Of a stretch of DNA of 26,937 nucleotides, positions 7,101 to 15,258 are shown in pieces (position 1 is the first letter of the stretch; each line of letters starts with the position of its first letter). A program made the translations under genes and the position numbers. The stretch is from CALSMU01 sp963926405. GTDB taxonomy: Bacteria; Bacteroidota; Bacteroidia; Flavobacteriales_D; Parvicellaceae. The notes under the pieces were generated by a model, which had not been told where the DNA came from, did not search any database, and worked only from the letters and a program-made list of their open reading frames with translations. The stretch covers positions 1 to 26,937 of the forward strand of contig CAWUXI010000051.1 of the NCBI GenBank assembly GCA_963926405.1. Direction: 5' to 3'.

Positions 7101-9053
7101 TCTACTAATTCAACTGAGACAATTACTGCAACAGTATTGAATGTTGCTGGAGCAAATGATATTTCTGCAATTTTTAACGGAACGTTGACAACAAACTTCA
7201 GTTACAACAGCACAAGTAAAGTGTTTAGTTATAATGCGGATCTTATTAACGGATTAAATTCTTTAATAATTTCAGGAACAAATACCGTTGGAACAGATTC
7301 AAAAACACAAACGATTACAAAGTCAGAGCCTTGTATCGATCCTACAGTTAATTTTGCTGAGCCAACAGTAAGCGATAGTGGGCATACTTCCTTTTTTGCT
7401 ACAGTTGGTAATATTACAAATTCCAATCTGATTGTTGTGAGTCATAATGGTTCAGCTATTCCATTTACATATGATGCTGGAACTGGTAAAGTCTCTGTAA
7501 CACTAACGCTGATAGAGGGAAACAACTTAATAGGGATATCGGCAAGCAACGCTTGTGGAAGTGCCCTGTCGGAGCATACTATTATTTATACAACACCAAT
7601 CGAAGCACCTTGTCTTAATCCATTAATTACTATTTCATCGCCGCCTATGAGTAATAGCCCACAATATGACTTTACAGCTGCCGTATCAAACATATTGTCA
7701 GCTAGTAATGTAAACATTACATTAAATGGTGTTGGTGTTTCTTCAAGCCTTAATAGCGGAAGTTTGTCAGCATTACTAACGCTTAATGAAGGAGACAATA
7801 CTATCGTTGTAAACGCAAATGAATGTGATGGCGCAACACAAACAACCGTTGTTAATTATACGGTTCATACGATTCCATTTGACACTACCGAAACGCTGCC
7901 CGGTGGTCCTCCGCGATGTGAGAACCCGATAATTAACTTGTCTTCCGGGTTGACAAGTTCCACAGCGACTTATAATTTAACAGGAAATATTTCCAATGTC
8001 ACCAACGGAAACAATGTTTCAGTTACATTAAATGGCGTTACTACTTCTTCGAACTTTAACCTAAACAGCGAAATTCTTACTGCTTCTCTAGCCTTAAATG
8101 AAGGCAGTAACACGATTGTTGTTGTTGCTAACGAGTGTGACGGAGCATCTAAAACATTAACCGTGGTGTATACTGCACCCTGTAGCCCTGTTACCTACAG
8201 TTTAGTTCTACCAAATAGCACTAGCGCAATAAGTACAACAGCAGATTATATGATCAATGTAAACGCTGTTAATGTTCCTGCTAGTTCCAATATAACAGCA
8301 ACACTTAATGGAGGGTCAATTCCGTTTACATTCGATCCGAACAGCGGAATGATTAGTTGCTCAAACATGACTCTTGAAGAAGGAAATAATCCTGTGGTTA
8401 TAGCTATCGAAAATGATTGTAGTAACGAAACTATATCATACACTATAACCTATGAAGCGCCCGTTGTTGAAGAACTTACTCCTTGTGGCCCTCGATTTAA
8501 TCCTGGAAATGCAGAGTGGGAATTTTGTTTGACAACTCCTTCTGGAACATATAATCGAGAGGATTTAACAAGTAACTTTAGTTATTCTGGCCCGGCAACG
8601 TCAGTTTATTTTAAGCCAATTGCCGGAGGTGGAAATGCAATTGTTAATGGACAACCGTATTCCGTTCAGAACGGGCAATACTATTTGTTTCAAGGAGGGT
8701 TAACTGTGGACGTGAGTTCTTCTCATCCCGGCTCAATGGGGCATTGGGAAATTTGTGTGAGCTCTAACTCCATTCCTACTTTTGGAAATGGAAACAATCG
8801 ACCAGCGAGCCCATGTGAAGATAAAAGTGGTGGTAGTGGGGGAAATGAAGCTGAAGAAGCTGCAAAAGCAAAAGCTGATGCCGATGCAAAAATAAAAGCC
8901 GATGCTTTTGCAAAAGCAAAAACTGCTGCCGCTGCAAAAATAAAAGCTGATGCTGATGCAAAAGCAAAAGCTGATGCTGAAGCGAAAAAGGGGGAGCCCG
9001 AAAAGACAACAAATCCAGTTATTAAACCAGGGAAAAAAGGGGGAGGAAAGTAA
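4188..9053 (+). CDS. Giant surface protein: barrel-like N-terminus, twelve Ig-like repeats, Ala/Lys-rich tail
   Basis: A 1621-residue protein that I do not recognise as a named family. Residues 1-22 are a signal peptide. Residues 23-254 look like an outer-membrane beta-barrel domain: alternating aromatic/Gly strands such as GWNLGFNIGGVW and LGFGIGYQF, closing with ALYFRWNLFG. A Thr/Pro linker (260-285) leads to twelve repeats of about 92 residues starting near 287, 384, 479, 575, 670, 764, 857, 956, 1049, 1142, 1244 and 1332. Each follows the pattern P-x-V-x-I-x-x-P, an NG turn, F-x-Y, L-x-x-G-x-N-x-I, then T/S-N-x-x-G and I-x-Y. Six repeats (6, 7, 9-12) have a Cys pair. A unique domain with Trp and Cys (1433-1525) and a tail of five octapeptides A-K-A/I-K-x-x-A-x (1559-1598) follow, ending KKGGGK. 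There is no T9SS C-terminal domain. Surface display, adhesion or envelope bridging is inferred. Confidence 0.8.
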   Translation: MKKHLLFTLAIFFLSLNSSQGQFVNYENDGGWNLGFNIGGVWQQNDFGYTPKGGISGGLTFGKSIYEKEGAFFAFDLRYRYLGGWNKGYATDTSAISVDTASFLGYQNYRLTLNEHTLEGVLTLNRLRERTGILLYGFGGVGLTNYSVKANYEDGIFGDYDFSSIDNSQSPNEIVDDLDQMLDNSYETTIKERGTDFMPSLGFGIGYQFPYHFSMGIEHKITYALADNKLNGMPNGLNDRYHYSALYFRWNLFGSGNENYTVNNSGSVNNYTAATPPPVVNTPAGNKPLVNITNPSVNNTTVQNSALTISANIYYVETKDKVIFKQNGIQLSNFNYNSNTNHFDASVILQPGNNVFEIIGSNAYGSDQDSKIILLQNPVQAIQPPIVTITNPSYCPFIVESSQFILTSTILKIDNANQIAFSFNGISSANFSYNNSSKVFSSGLTLKEGNNTIQITATNSQGSVTKTCTITYTLANSLPPIVDITFPALNPYNTTNSLATINGVVKNVTSKGQIKVYVNGSIQPNFAYNLGTKQVSFPANLILGANVIQISASNAVGYDSESTTIIYAQPETLPLPVVTFLNPAISPHTVAISNINIKATVLNVPGKPGISVTHNGSAVTNFSFSPITKLVSFNANLVIGSNVFEVKGTNTVGSDTEAARVIYTKPSEINPPVVTITKPSVTPYMVNFPTQAITANILNVNNANNVTAIYNGVEVLNFVYDPSTAEFSYSANLLLGANTLSITGTNVAGTASKTQTVIYAAPPCEKPTLTQIAPTDNPHATSNSKGYLEYNITNATSVVFNINGQSSPGFNFNQANGKFTSMLHLTEGANSYEVIATNSCGSTSQMTAIIYEEELPCYEPTVSFISPSASPFEYIGRTGNTSFTANAGNVSNQNMILVKLNGATISFSYNALSGNISGAISLIEGSNTISISATNECGNTTSETIITYEGIQNQLPPPVVAITSPNSNPFSSTNSTETITATVLNVAGANDISAIFNGTLTTNFSYNSTSKVFSYNADLINGLNSLIISGTNTVGTDSKTQTITKSEPCIDPTVNFAEPTVSDSGHTSFFATVGNITNSNLIVVSHNGSAIPFTYDAGTGKVSVTLTLIEGNNLIGISASNACGSALSEHTIIYTTPIEAPCLNPLITISSPPMSNSPQYDFTAAVSNILSASNVNITLNGVGVSSSLNSGSLSALLTLNEGDNTIVVNANECDGATQTTVVNYTVHTIPFDTTETLPGGPPRCENPIINLSSGLTSSTATYNLTGNISNVTNGNNVSVTLNGVTTSSNFNLNSEILTASLALNEGSNTIVVVANECDGASKTLTVVYTAPCSPVTYSLVLPNSTSAISTTADYMINVNAVNVPASSNITATLNGGSIPFTFDPNSGMISCSNMTLEEGNNPVVIAIENDCSNETISYTITYEAPVVEELTPCGPRFNPGNAEWEFCLTTPSGTYNREDLTSNFSYSGPATSVYFKPIAGGGNAIVNGQPYSVQNGQYYLFQGGLTVDVSSSHPGSMGHWEICVSSNSIPTFGNGNNRPASPCEDKSGGSGGNEAEEAAKAKADADAKIKADAFAKAKTAAAAKIKADADAKAKADAEAKKGEPEKTTNPVIKPGKKGGGK
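8862..8981 (+). repeat. Five tandem 24-base units coding the Ala/Lys/Asp octapeptide tail
   Basis: Five successive 24-base units encode AKAKADAD, AKIKADAF, AKAKTAAA, AKIKADAD and AKAKADAE. Ala occupies almost every second residue, with Lys and Asp alternating between. The region resembles the low-complexity charged segments of TolA-like periplasmic proteins in composition only. Such a DNA repeat could change copy number by slippage. Confidence 0.75.
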
Positions 9054-10100
9054 TTACCTTCTCTTCTGAGCCATTAATGGGTTAGCATTTATCTCTTGAT
9101 AATTCTTACGGTTGGTATAGATGTCTACAGCTGCAAAAACTGCGTTTCGAAAAGATTCCTCAGATGCAATTCCTTTTCCTGCAATATCATAGGCTGTTCC
9201 ATGGTCTGGGGAAGTTCTAACAATTGGAAGGCCTGCAGTAAAATTTACCCCCGCACCCGCAACTAACGTCTTAAAAGGAGTTAATCCCTGATCATGGTAA
9301 ATTGCAAGAATTCCATCGAAATTTTTAAAATTGGAAGACCCGAAAAACCCGTCAGATGGGTAAGGTCCATAAACAACCACTCCCTTTTCTTGCATTGCTT
9401 CTATTGCTGGAAATATAACTTCTTTTTCTTCGGTCCCTAACAATCCCTCTTCCCCAGCATGCGGATTTAGCCCGAGGACAGCAATTTTTGGTTTTTTAAT
9501 GCCAAAATCTTTTTGAAGAGAGGACTGTAGTATTGAAATTTTGCTACAAATAAGGTCTTGCGTTAACATCCCTGATACATCCTTTAATGGGATATGATTT
9601 GTGATGGTTCCAACCCTTAAATCATTTAATACCATTAGCATTAAAGAGTCGTCAGCATTTGAATATTTTGTTAGATACTCGGTATGACCAGGAAAGTTAA
9701 ACTTGTCGCTTTGGATATTTTTTTTATTGATAGGAGCAGTCACAAGTACATCTATCTTTCCAGCAGCCAAGTCTTCTGTTGCGGCCTCAAGAGACTTAAA
9801 AGCATACATCCCTGCTGTTTCGGTGGATTTTCCCATTTCGACAGTAATCTCTTCTTCCCATAAGTGAATCAAGTTTGCTTTATTGTCTTGAGCATCTGCA
9901 GCTTTAGATATTATATTAAAGCTAAAATCATTTATCTCCAGTTCTTTTCTGTAAAAAGAAGCGATTTGGTCTGAACCATAAACAATTGGTGTAATGTTTT
10001 CAAGGATTCGTCTATCCAAAAAGGTTTTTATAATCACTTCCATTCCAATACCATTGAAATCTCCAATAGTAATTCCCACTTTTATGTTTTCTTTTGACAT
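9054..10100 (-). CDS. pdxA: 4-hydroxythreonine-4-phosphate dehydrogenase PdxA
   Basis: A 348-residue enzyme of pyridoxal 5'-phosphate synthesis (DXP-dependent route). It oxidises 4-phosphohydroxy-L-threonine with NAD; the product loses CO2 and is condensed by PdxJ. Visible residues: the N-terminal GITIGDFNGIGMEV loop; substrate-binding H139-T140 in FPGHTEY; metal ligands H169 (TNHIP), H214 (NPHAGE) and H269 (YHDQGLTPFK); and the C-terminal RTSPDHGTAYDIAG motif. GDFNGIGME replaces the proteobacterial GDPAGIGPE. It is the second gene of a pepA-pdxA unit, 18 bases after pepA, with no promoter of its own visible. Its stop codon abuts the stop codon of the convergent giant repeat-protein gene with no base between them. 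Confidence 0.96.
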   Translation of the reverse strand: MSKENIKVGITIGDFNGIGMEVIIKTFLDRRILENITPIVYGSDQIASFYRKELEINDFSFNIISKAADAQDNKANLIHLWEEEITVEMGKSTETAGMYAFKSLEAATEDLAAGKIDVLVTAPINKKNIQSDKFNFPGHTEYLTKYSNADDSLMLMVLNDLRVGTITNHIPLKDVSGMLTQDLICSKISILQSSLQKDFGIKKPKIAVLGLNPHAGEEGLLGTEEKEVIFPAIEAMQEKGVVVYGPYPSDGFFGSSNFKNFDGILAIYHDQGLTPFKTLVAGAGVNFTAGLPIVRTSPDHGTAYDIAGKGIASEESFRNAVFAAVDIYTNRKNYQEINANPLMAQKRR

Positions 10101-10118
10101 AACAACTCTTTCTTTCGT

Positions 10119-11543
10119 TTAATAATTTTTTGCAAAATCGAAAAATAACCTCACGCCAGTTCCTGTTCCTCCTTTGGGCAAGTACCCTGAATCATTATTA
10201 GCCCATGCTGGACCAGCTATATCAATATGAATCCATGGATAATCCGTAAAGTGTTCTAAAAATTTTCCAGCTGTGATTGCTCCTGCACTTGCACCACCTA
10301 AATTTTTTAAATCAGCAATAGGTGATTTTATTTCTTCTGCGTATTCATCCCAAAATGGGAATCGAACCGTTCTTTCATAAGTCTTCTCTCCTGACTCTTT
10401 TAGTTTGTTAAATGTTTTATCTGAGGCCGTCCCCATAACTACTGAACCATAAGATCCTATTGCTTGCACCGCTGAACCAGTAAGTGTTGCCGCGTCAATA
10501 ACTAACTCTGGTTTATATTTTTTAGCATAAGCCAATGCATCTGCTAAAATCATTCTTCCTTCAGCGTCAGTATTTAAAACCTCAACAGTGGTCCCATCAA
10601 ACATGGTTACAACGTCTCCTGGTGCATAAGCGTTTCCTCCTGGACGGTTATCTGTTGCAGGAATTAACCCTACAATATGAATAGGAAGTTTTGCCTTTGC
10701 AATAGCGTAAATAGCACAAGAAACTGCAGCTGCTCCACCCATATCGCATTTCATAATATCCATACTATTTGCAGTAGGTTTCAAGCTTAATCCTCCAGTA
10801 TCGTAAACTACACCTTTACCAACTAAAACAATTGGGTTTTTGTTTTTAGCGTTTTTAGGTTTCCATTCCATCGTTGTAAATGTTGCTGGATCAAGACTCC
10901 CTTTGTTGACAGCTAGCAAGCCTCCCATTTTTAAGGTTTCGAGCTTTATTTGATCCAGAACATCGACTTTAAAGTTTCCTTTTTTGCCCATCTCTTCTAT
11001 CTGATTTGACAACTCTTCAGCGTTCAGAAACGAAACAGGTTCGTTTACTAAATCTCGAGCCCAAAAAGTTGCTTCAATAATTGCGTTTAGCTCCAATAAT
11101 TGCGTTTTGGAAATAGAAGTTGATTGCGTATAAATAGATTCTAAAGTGTTTGTTTTTTTCTTAGCATCTTTAAAATATTTTAAGAACTGATAATTAGCTA
11201 ACGCTATTCCTTCAGAGATTGGCAAAAGAAACACCTCCCCCTTTGTCTTGTCATAAACAGCAACTTCCTTTTGCTTAAATTCATTTAAGGATTTAGTAAT
11301 ATTAGCCCCAGCCTTTCTGGTTTTTTCCTGTGATTGGGTTGTCGGCTTATCGCTAACTTTTACAACATATATTTGCTGTGTTAAACGGTTGATTAATTTC
11401 CACTCAAAATCATCTTTTAAAGTCCCTTTTAAATAATTAAGTTCGTCATTATTCAATTCTGATGAACTTAACTGACTAAGGTTTGATACGACATATATTT
11501 TACTCGTATTTTCTTTTTTGGAAATAGAACGAACTGAAATCAT
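10119..11543 (-). CDS. pepA: Leucyl aminopeptidase family (M17) metallopeptidase
   Basis: A cytosolic M17 aminopeptidase of 474 residues that removes N-terminal amino acids from peptides with a two-metal centre. All expected residues are present (numbered from the chosen start): K243 and D248 in VGKGVVYDTGG, catalytic K255 in LKP, D267 in MKCDMGG, and D326/E328 with catalytic R330 in NTDAEGR. The C-terminal catalytic domain is complete; the N-terminal domain is divergent, as usual for the family. I chose the ATG at 11543 rather than the frame opening at 11576, because a promoter-like TAATTTCG (11571-11564) would place the transcript start inside the longer version. It precedes pdxA in the same orientation. 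The M17 assignment is firm; the symbol follows the E. coli homologue. Confidence 0.93.
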   Translation of the reverse strand: MISVRSISKKENTSKIYVVSNLSQLSSSELNNDELNYLKGTLKDDFEWKLINRLTQQIYVVKVSDKPTTQSQEKTRKAGANITKSLNEFKQKEVAVYDKTKGEVFLLPISEGIALANYQFLKYFKDAKKKTNTLESIYTQSTSISKTQLLELNAIIEATFWARDLVNEPVSFLNAEELSNQIEEMGKKGNFKVDVLDQIKLETLKMGGLLAVNKGSLDPATFTTMEWKPKNAKNKNPIVLVGKGVVYDTGGLSLKPTANSMDIMKCDMGGAAAVSCAIYAIAKAKLPIHIVGLIPATDNRPGGNAYAPGDVVTMFDGTTVEVLNTDAEGRMILADALAYAKKYKPELVIDAATLTGSAVQAIGSYGSVVMGTASDKTFNKLKESGEKTYERTVRFPFWDEYAEEIKSPIADLKNLGGASAGAITAGKFLEHFTDYPWIHIDIAGPAWANNDSGYLPKGGTGTGVRLFFDFAKNY

Positions 11544-11745
11544 GATATATTTGTTTTGTTTGCCGAAATTAGTCAATATTATCGACTCTTAAATAGTGGA
11601 ATATTAAAATCCTTCTACCGTTCCCGCAACAAATTGTCCGAATTATCCGTCAATCTAGAACAATGCCTTAATTATTGGCCTACACAAGCAACAAATTCAG
11701 TAATTTAGTGTTTTAAATACACTCTCTTTTCTTTAGAGATAAAAA

Positions 11746-14412
11746 ATGCAAAAGCTTAATAAATATCTATTACTTATAATAATTGGATTACTTCCAGTTT
11801 TGGCATTTGCTACACATAATCGTGGTGGTGAAATTACGTATAGACATATTTCAGGACTTACTTATGAGTTTACTATAACAACTTGCACGGACGTTGGAGA
11901 TGATGCTCAAGCAAATAGAGACGAATTATTTATAGAGTTTGGTGATGGAGAAGGAGACACTATCCCAAGGACAAGTGAAACTTTGTTGCCATTAGACCAC
12001 AAGAAGAGTACCTACATAGGACAGCACACCTACTCTTCTCCAGGTTCGTATATAATTTGTATGGAAGACCCCAACAGGAATGGAGGGATAATTAATATAT
12101 CTACCGGAGGAGCCGGAAATTCGGATGATGTTGTTTTTTCTATTCAATCAAAATTAATTATTGATCCATTTGCTGGAAATAATGGGGCAAATAATTCTGT
12201 TGTATTTAATGATTGCCCTTGTCCTGCACAAGCCTGTGTAGGTCAACAGTATTGTTACAATAATTTAGCTGTTGATATTGATGACGATAGTCTTTCTTAC
12301 GCACTAGTAGCACCGTTTGGTGAAAATTGCACTCAATTACCCGTTCCTACTATGTATCAATTCCCGCATTTGGTTAATGGCGGAACAAATACATTTACTA
12401 TAGACCCTATTACAGGAACAATGTGCTGGGATAGCCCAAACATGGCAGGAGAGTTTAATTATACGATTAAAGTTACAGAATGGAGAAACGGAGCAATAGT
12501 GGGTTATGTGATAAGAGATGTTCAACTCACAATTATTTCTAACTGCTCTAATGATAGTCCTGTTTTAGGTCCTATTCCTGATGTTTGTGTTGTTGCTGGA
12601 GCTCCAATTCAGTTTACTGTATCTGCAACGGATGTAAACACAAACGTACTTACCCTTACGGCTTCTGGATTAGCGTTATCACTAAATAGTAACCCAGCTG
12701 TTTTTGATGATGCAACCGGTGCTGGAATGGTGTCAAGTATTTTTTCATGGAACACATCATGTGATAATATTAAAGAGAACTCTTATCAAATTTTATTTTC
12801 TGTTGAAGATAATGGAACCCCCCAGTTTGCTGACAATGCAGCAACGCAAATAACAATCATTCCACCGCAAGTTACAGGCGTTTCTGCCAACCCTGTTGGG
12901 AATAATGTTTCCGTGACTTGGGACCCCTCAGAGTGCAATAATACTGAAGGTTATAGAATATACAGATCTACTAGCCAGTCTTTGAACTTGCCAACGGATT
13001 GTTGCTCTGATCCTAATTTAAATGCAAATGGATTTATGCAAATCGGGCAGATCTTTGGCGTCAATAATACTTCTTTTGTCGACAATGAAGGACTTACATT
13101 AGGGCTTAGCTATTGTTATGTAGTTCGTGCTTTTTATGAAATTGGTCAAGTAGAAAGTTGCCCTTCGGATACCTCATGTGCTCGTTTAAAAAAGGAAGTC
13201 CCTGTAATAACACATGTTTCTGTTTTACAAACAGCTGTGTCTGCCGGTATAGACTCTGTTATGTGGTCTAAACCTATAGAAATGGATACAATACAATATC
13301 CGGGACCTTATCTTTACAAAATATACCATGGACTGAGCGTAAACAATGTCAATTCTTTGATTGGACAAACCGCTGCGACCATCAGTCTATATAACTCAGA
13401 TACAGCATTTACACATTTTAATATTAATACAAATACTCAGGCAAATTATTATCGAGTAGAGTTATTTTACGACAGCTCAGGAACCAGTTTATTGGTTGGC
13501 ACCTCAAATAATGCGGGGTCCGTTTTTATAAGCACAATTCCGAGCGACAATCAAATTACGATTTCCTGGAATGAAGATGTCCCTTGGATAAATACAAACT
13601 ACGCTATATATAGGGCGAATAATTTTAGTGGTCCATTTTATTTGATAGGAACAACTACCGCGCAAAGCTTTGCAGATACAGGGTTGGTAAACGGTTCACA
13701 ATATTGTTATTATGTGCAAAGCCAGGGATATTATACCTCTTCAAGTATTGTTAGCCCAATATTCAACCTTTCTCAAGTTGCCTGTGACTCGCCTATAGAT
13801 CTGACTGCTCCTTGTCCACCTACTTTATCAATACATGGCAATTGTAATATTGGTGAAAATACTTTGACTTGGACAAACCCGAATAATTTATGTGCCGATG
13901 ATGTAATGAGTTATAACCTTTATTATACTTCAATAGAAGGCAATGAAATGACGCTGATTGGAACTTTTGACAACACCGGGGACACAGCCTTTACCCATAA
14001 TGATAATGGATCTATTGCTGGATGCTATGCCATTACAGCTGTTGACTCAATGCAATATGGAAATGAAAGCGACTCAAGCAATTTTGTTTGCTTTGATAAT
14101 TGTCCTTCTTATTGGTTGCCAAATGTTTTCTCCCCAAATGGAGATGGAATTAATGACTTATTTTCAGCATTGGTCCCTTACAGCTATGTAGAAAGCGTCA
14201 ACATTCAAATTTACAATAGATGGGGGCAAATTATATTCGAAACAGCTAACCCAGACGTTAACTGGGACGGTACGCACATGAAGTCAGGAAAGATGGTTCC
14301 TGATGGAGTTTATTATTATTTGTGTACGGTATATACTATAAGGTTAACGGGAATTGAGCCAATTTTTTTAAAAGGGTTCTTTCATTTATTTTCTGAAGGG
14401 GGAGGGAATTGA
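11746..14412 (+). CDS. Large T9SS type B sorting domain protein with fibronectin-III-like modules
   Basis: An 888-residue secreted protein. The signal peptide is about 1-22, followed by THNRGGEITYR, an opening common in large Bacteroidota gliding-motility-associated C-terminal-domain proteins. Residues 30-265 hold PKD/cadherin-like beta modules with paired Cys; residues 270-372 another cadherin-like module. Four fibronectin-III-like modules follow at about 373-481, 485-590, 590-680 and 687-782, recognisable by YRIYRS, YKIYHG, YAIYRA and YNLYYT with a YCYxV strand. The last 95 residues are the type B sorting domain: LPNVFSPNGDGIND, IYNRWGQIIF, NWDGTHMKSG, GVYYYLC. Export through the T9SS is expected from that domain. 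Unlike the other cargo gene in this window it has no PorP/SprF neighbour. No catalytic residues are evident; an adhesive role is inferred. It is divergent from pepA. Confidence 0.9.
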   Translation: MQKLNKYLLLIIIGLLPVLAFATHNRGGEITYRHISGLTYEFTITTCTDVGDDAQANRDELFIEFGDGEGDTIPRTSETLLPLDHKKSTYIGQHTYSSPGSYIICMEDPNRNGGIINISTGGAGNSDDVVFSIQSKLIIDPFAGNNGANNSVVFNDCPCPAQACVGQQYCYNNLAVDIDDDSLSYALVAPFGENCTQLPVPTMYQFPHLVNGGTNTFTIDPITGTMCWDSPNMAGEFNYTIKVTEWRNGAIVGYVIRDVQLTIISNCSNDSPVLGPIPDVCVVAGAPIQFTVSATDVNTNVLTLTASGLALSLNSNPAVFDDATGAGMVSSIFSWNTSCDNIKENSYQILFSVEDNGTPQFADNAATQITIIPPQVTGVSANPVGNNVSVTWDPSECNNTEGYRIYRSTSQSLNLPTDCCSDPNLNANGFMQIGQIFGVNNTSFVDNEGLTLGLSYCYVVRAFYEIGQVESCPSDTSCARLKKEVPVITHVSVLQTAVSAGIDSVMWSKPIEMDTIQYPGPYLYKIYHGLSVNNVNSLIGQTAATISLYNSDTAFTHFNINTNTQANYYRVELFYDSSGTSLLVGTSNNAGSVFISTIPSDNQITISWNEDVPWINTNYAIYRANNFSGPFYLIGTTTAQSFADTGLVNGSQYCYYVQSQGYYTSSSIVSPIFNLSQVACDSPIDLTAPCPPTLSIHGNCNIGENTLTWTNPNNLCADDVMSYNLYYTSIEGNEMTLIGTFDNTGDTAFTHNDNGSIAGCYAITAVDSMQYGNESDSSNFVCFDNCPSYWLPNVFSPNGDGINDLFSALVPYSYVESVNIQIYNRWGQIIFETANPDVNWDGTHMKSGKMVPDGVYYYLCTVYTIRLTGIEPIFLKGFFHLFSEGGGN

Positions 14413-14421
14413 GGTTAGACC

Positions 14422-15243
14422 TTACCCTAAATTATCCCCACAAAACTTACAAAACTCTGCATCATTATCGTGACCTTCTTGTGAGCAGGATGGGCAAGAC
14501 TGGGTATTTAACTTGTTTTCTTGAGAAGACAGCATGCTAGAGGTAACAACAAATACCGTAGGAACAACAATAATAGAATAACCCATAACCATAATTAAAG
14601 AGGCAAAGACTTGGCCTAAAATAGTTTGAGGCGCTATATCTCCATATCCTACGGTTGTTAGCGTAACAACAGCCCAATAAATACACCTTGGAATGCTTGT
14701 AAATCCATCATCGTAGTCTTCAATCATGTAAATAATCGTTCCCATTATCGTAACAATTGAGAAAATTGCGACTAAAAAAACAATTATTTTTGGGCGCATT
14801 GCTATTAATATACTTTTGAATGCAGCGGCTTCTTTAAGATACCTAGCTAGTTTTAGTATTCTAAACACTCTGAGTAAACGTATAGATCTTATTGCTGCCA
14901 TCGATGACGTACCTGTAATAAATAATCCAATATACGTTGGTAAAATCGATAGTAAATCAATTAGTCCATAAAAGCTAAAAATGTACTTAAGTGGCTTTTT
15001 TATTGCAATGATTCGGATGCCATATTCAATGGAGAAAAGTATCGTTAATACCCATTCTATTAGATTTAATATCTGACCATGCTCTTCTTTTATAGAATCT
15101 ACGCTTTCCATCATTACAATGGCAACACTTCCAAGAATGAGAATTAATAAAACGACGTCAAATAATTTTCCAGCCCGCGTATCAGCTTCGAAAATAACTT
15201 CGTGAAGTTTGGTCTTCCAGGAAATTGGCTTAGCGGGTTTCAT
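14422..15243 (-). CDS. Voltage-gated potassium channel-like protein with C-terminal zinc ribbon
   Basis: A 273-residue inner-membrane six-helix ion channel. Helices lie near 27-45 (S1), 57-77 (S2), 87-107 (S3, with D96), 117-136 (S4), 153-174 (S5) and 209-234 (S6). S4 carries regularly spaced positive residues (R119, R122, R125, R128, K131, R134), the voltage-sensor signature. The pore loop contains the K+ selectivity filter T196-T-V-G-Y-G-D202. After S6, instead of an RCK or cyclic-nucleotide domain, there is a short linker and CPSC...CKFC (C250, C253, C265, C268), a zinc-ribbon pattern. The gene follows the SiaC-like gene by 15 bases and is probably the last gene of that transcript. K+ selectivity is well supported; metal binding by the ribbon is inferred. 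Confidence 0.9.
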   Translation of the reverse strand: MKPAKPISWKTKLHEVIFEADTRAGKLFDVVLLILILGSVAIVMMESVDSIKEEHGQILNLIEWVLTILFSIEYGIRIIAIKKPLKYIFSFYGLIDLLSILPTYIGLFITGTSSMAAIRSIRLLRVFRILKLARYLKEAAAFKSILIAMRPKIIVFLVAIFSIVTIMGTIIYMIEDYDDGFTSIPRCIYWAVVTLTTVGYGDIAPQTILGQVFASLIMVMGYSIIVVPTVFVVTSSMLSSQENKLNTQSCPSCSQEGHDNDAEFCKFCGDNLG

Positions 15244-15258
15244 GCCGTTTTTTTAGGT

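Noticed and set aside
8776..9012. 78-codon minus-strand frame rich in Leu, His and Gln
   Set aside because: It is the antisense of the Ala/Lys octapeptide repeat and has no features of its own.
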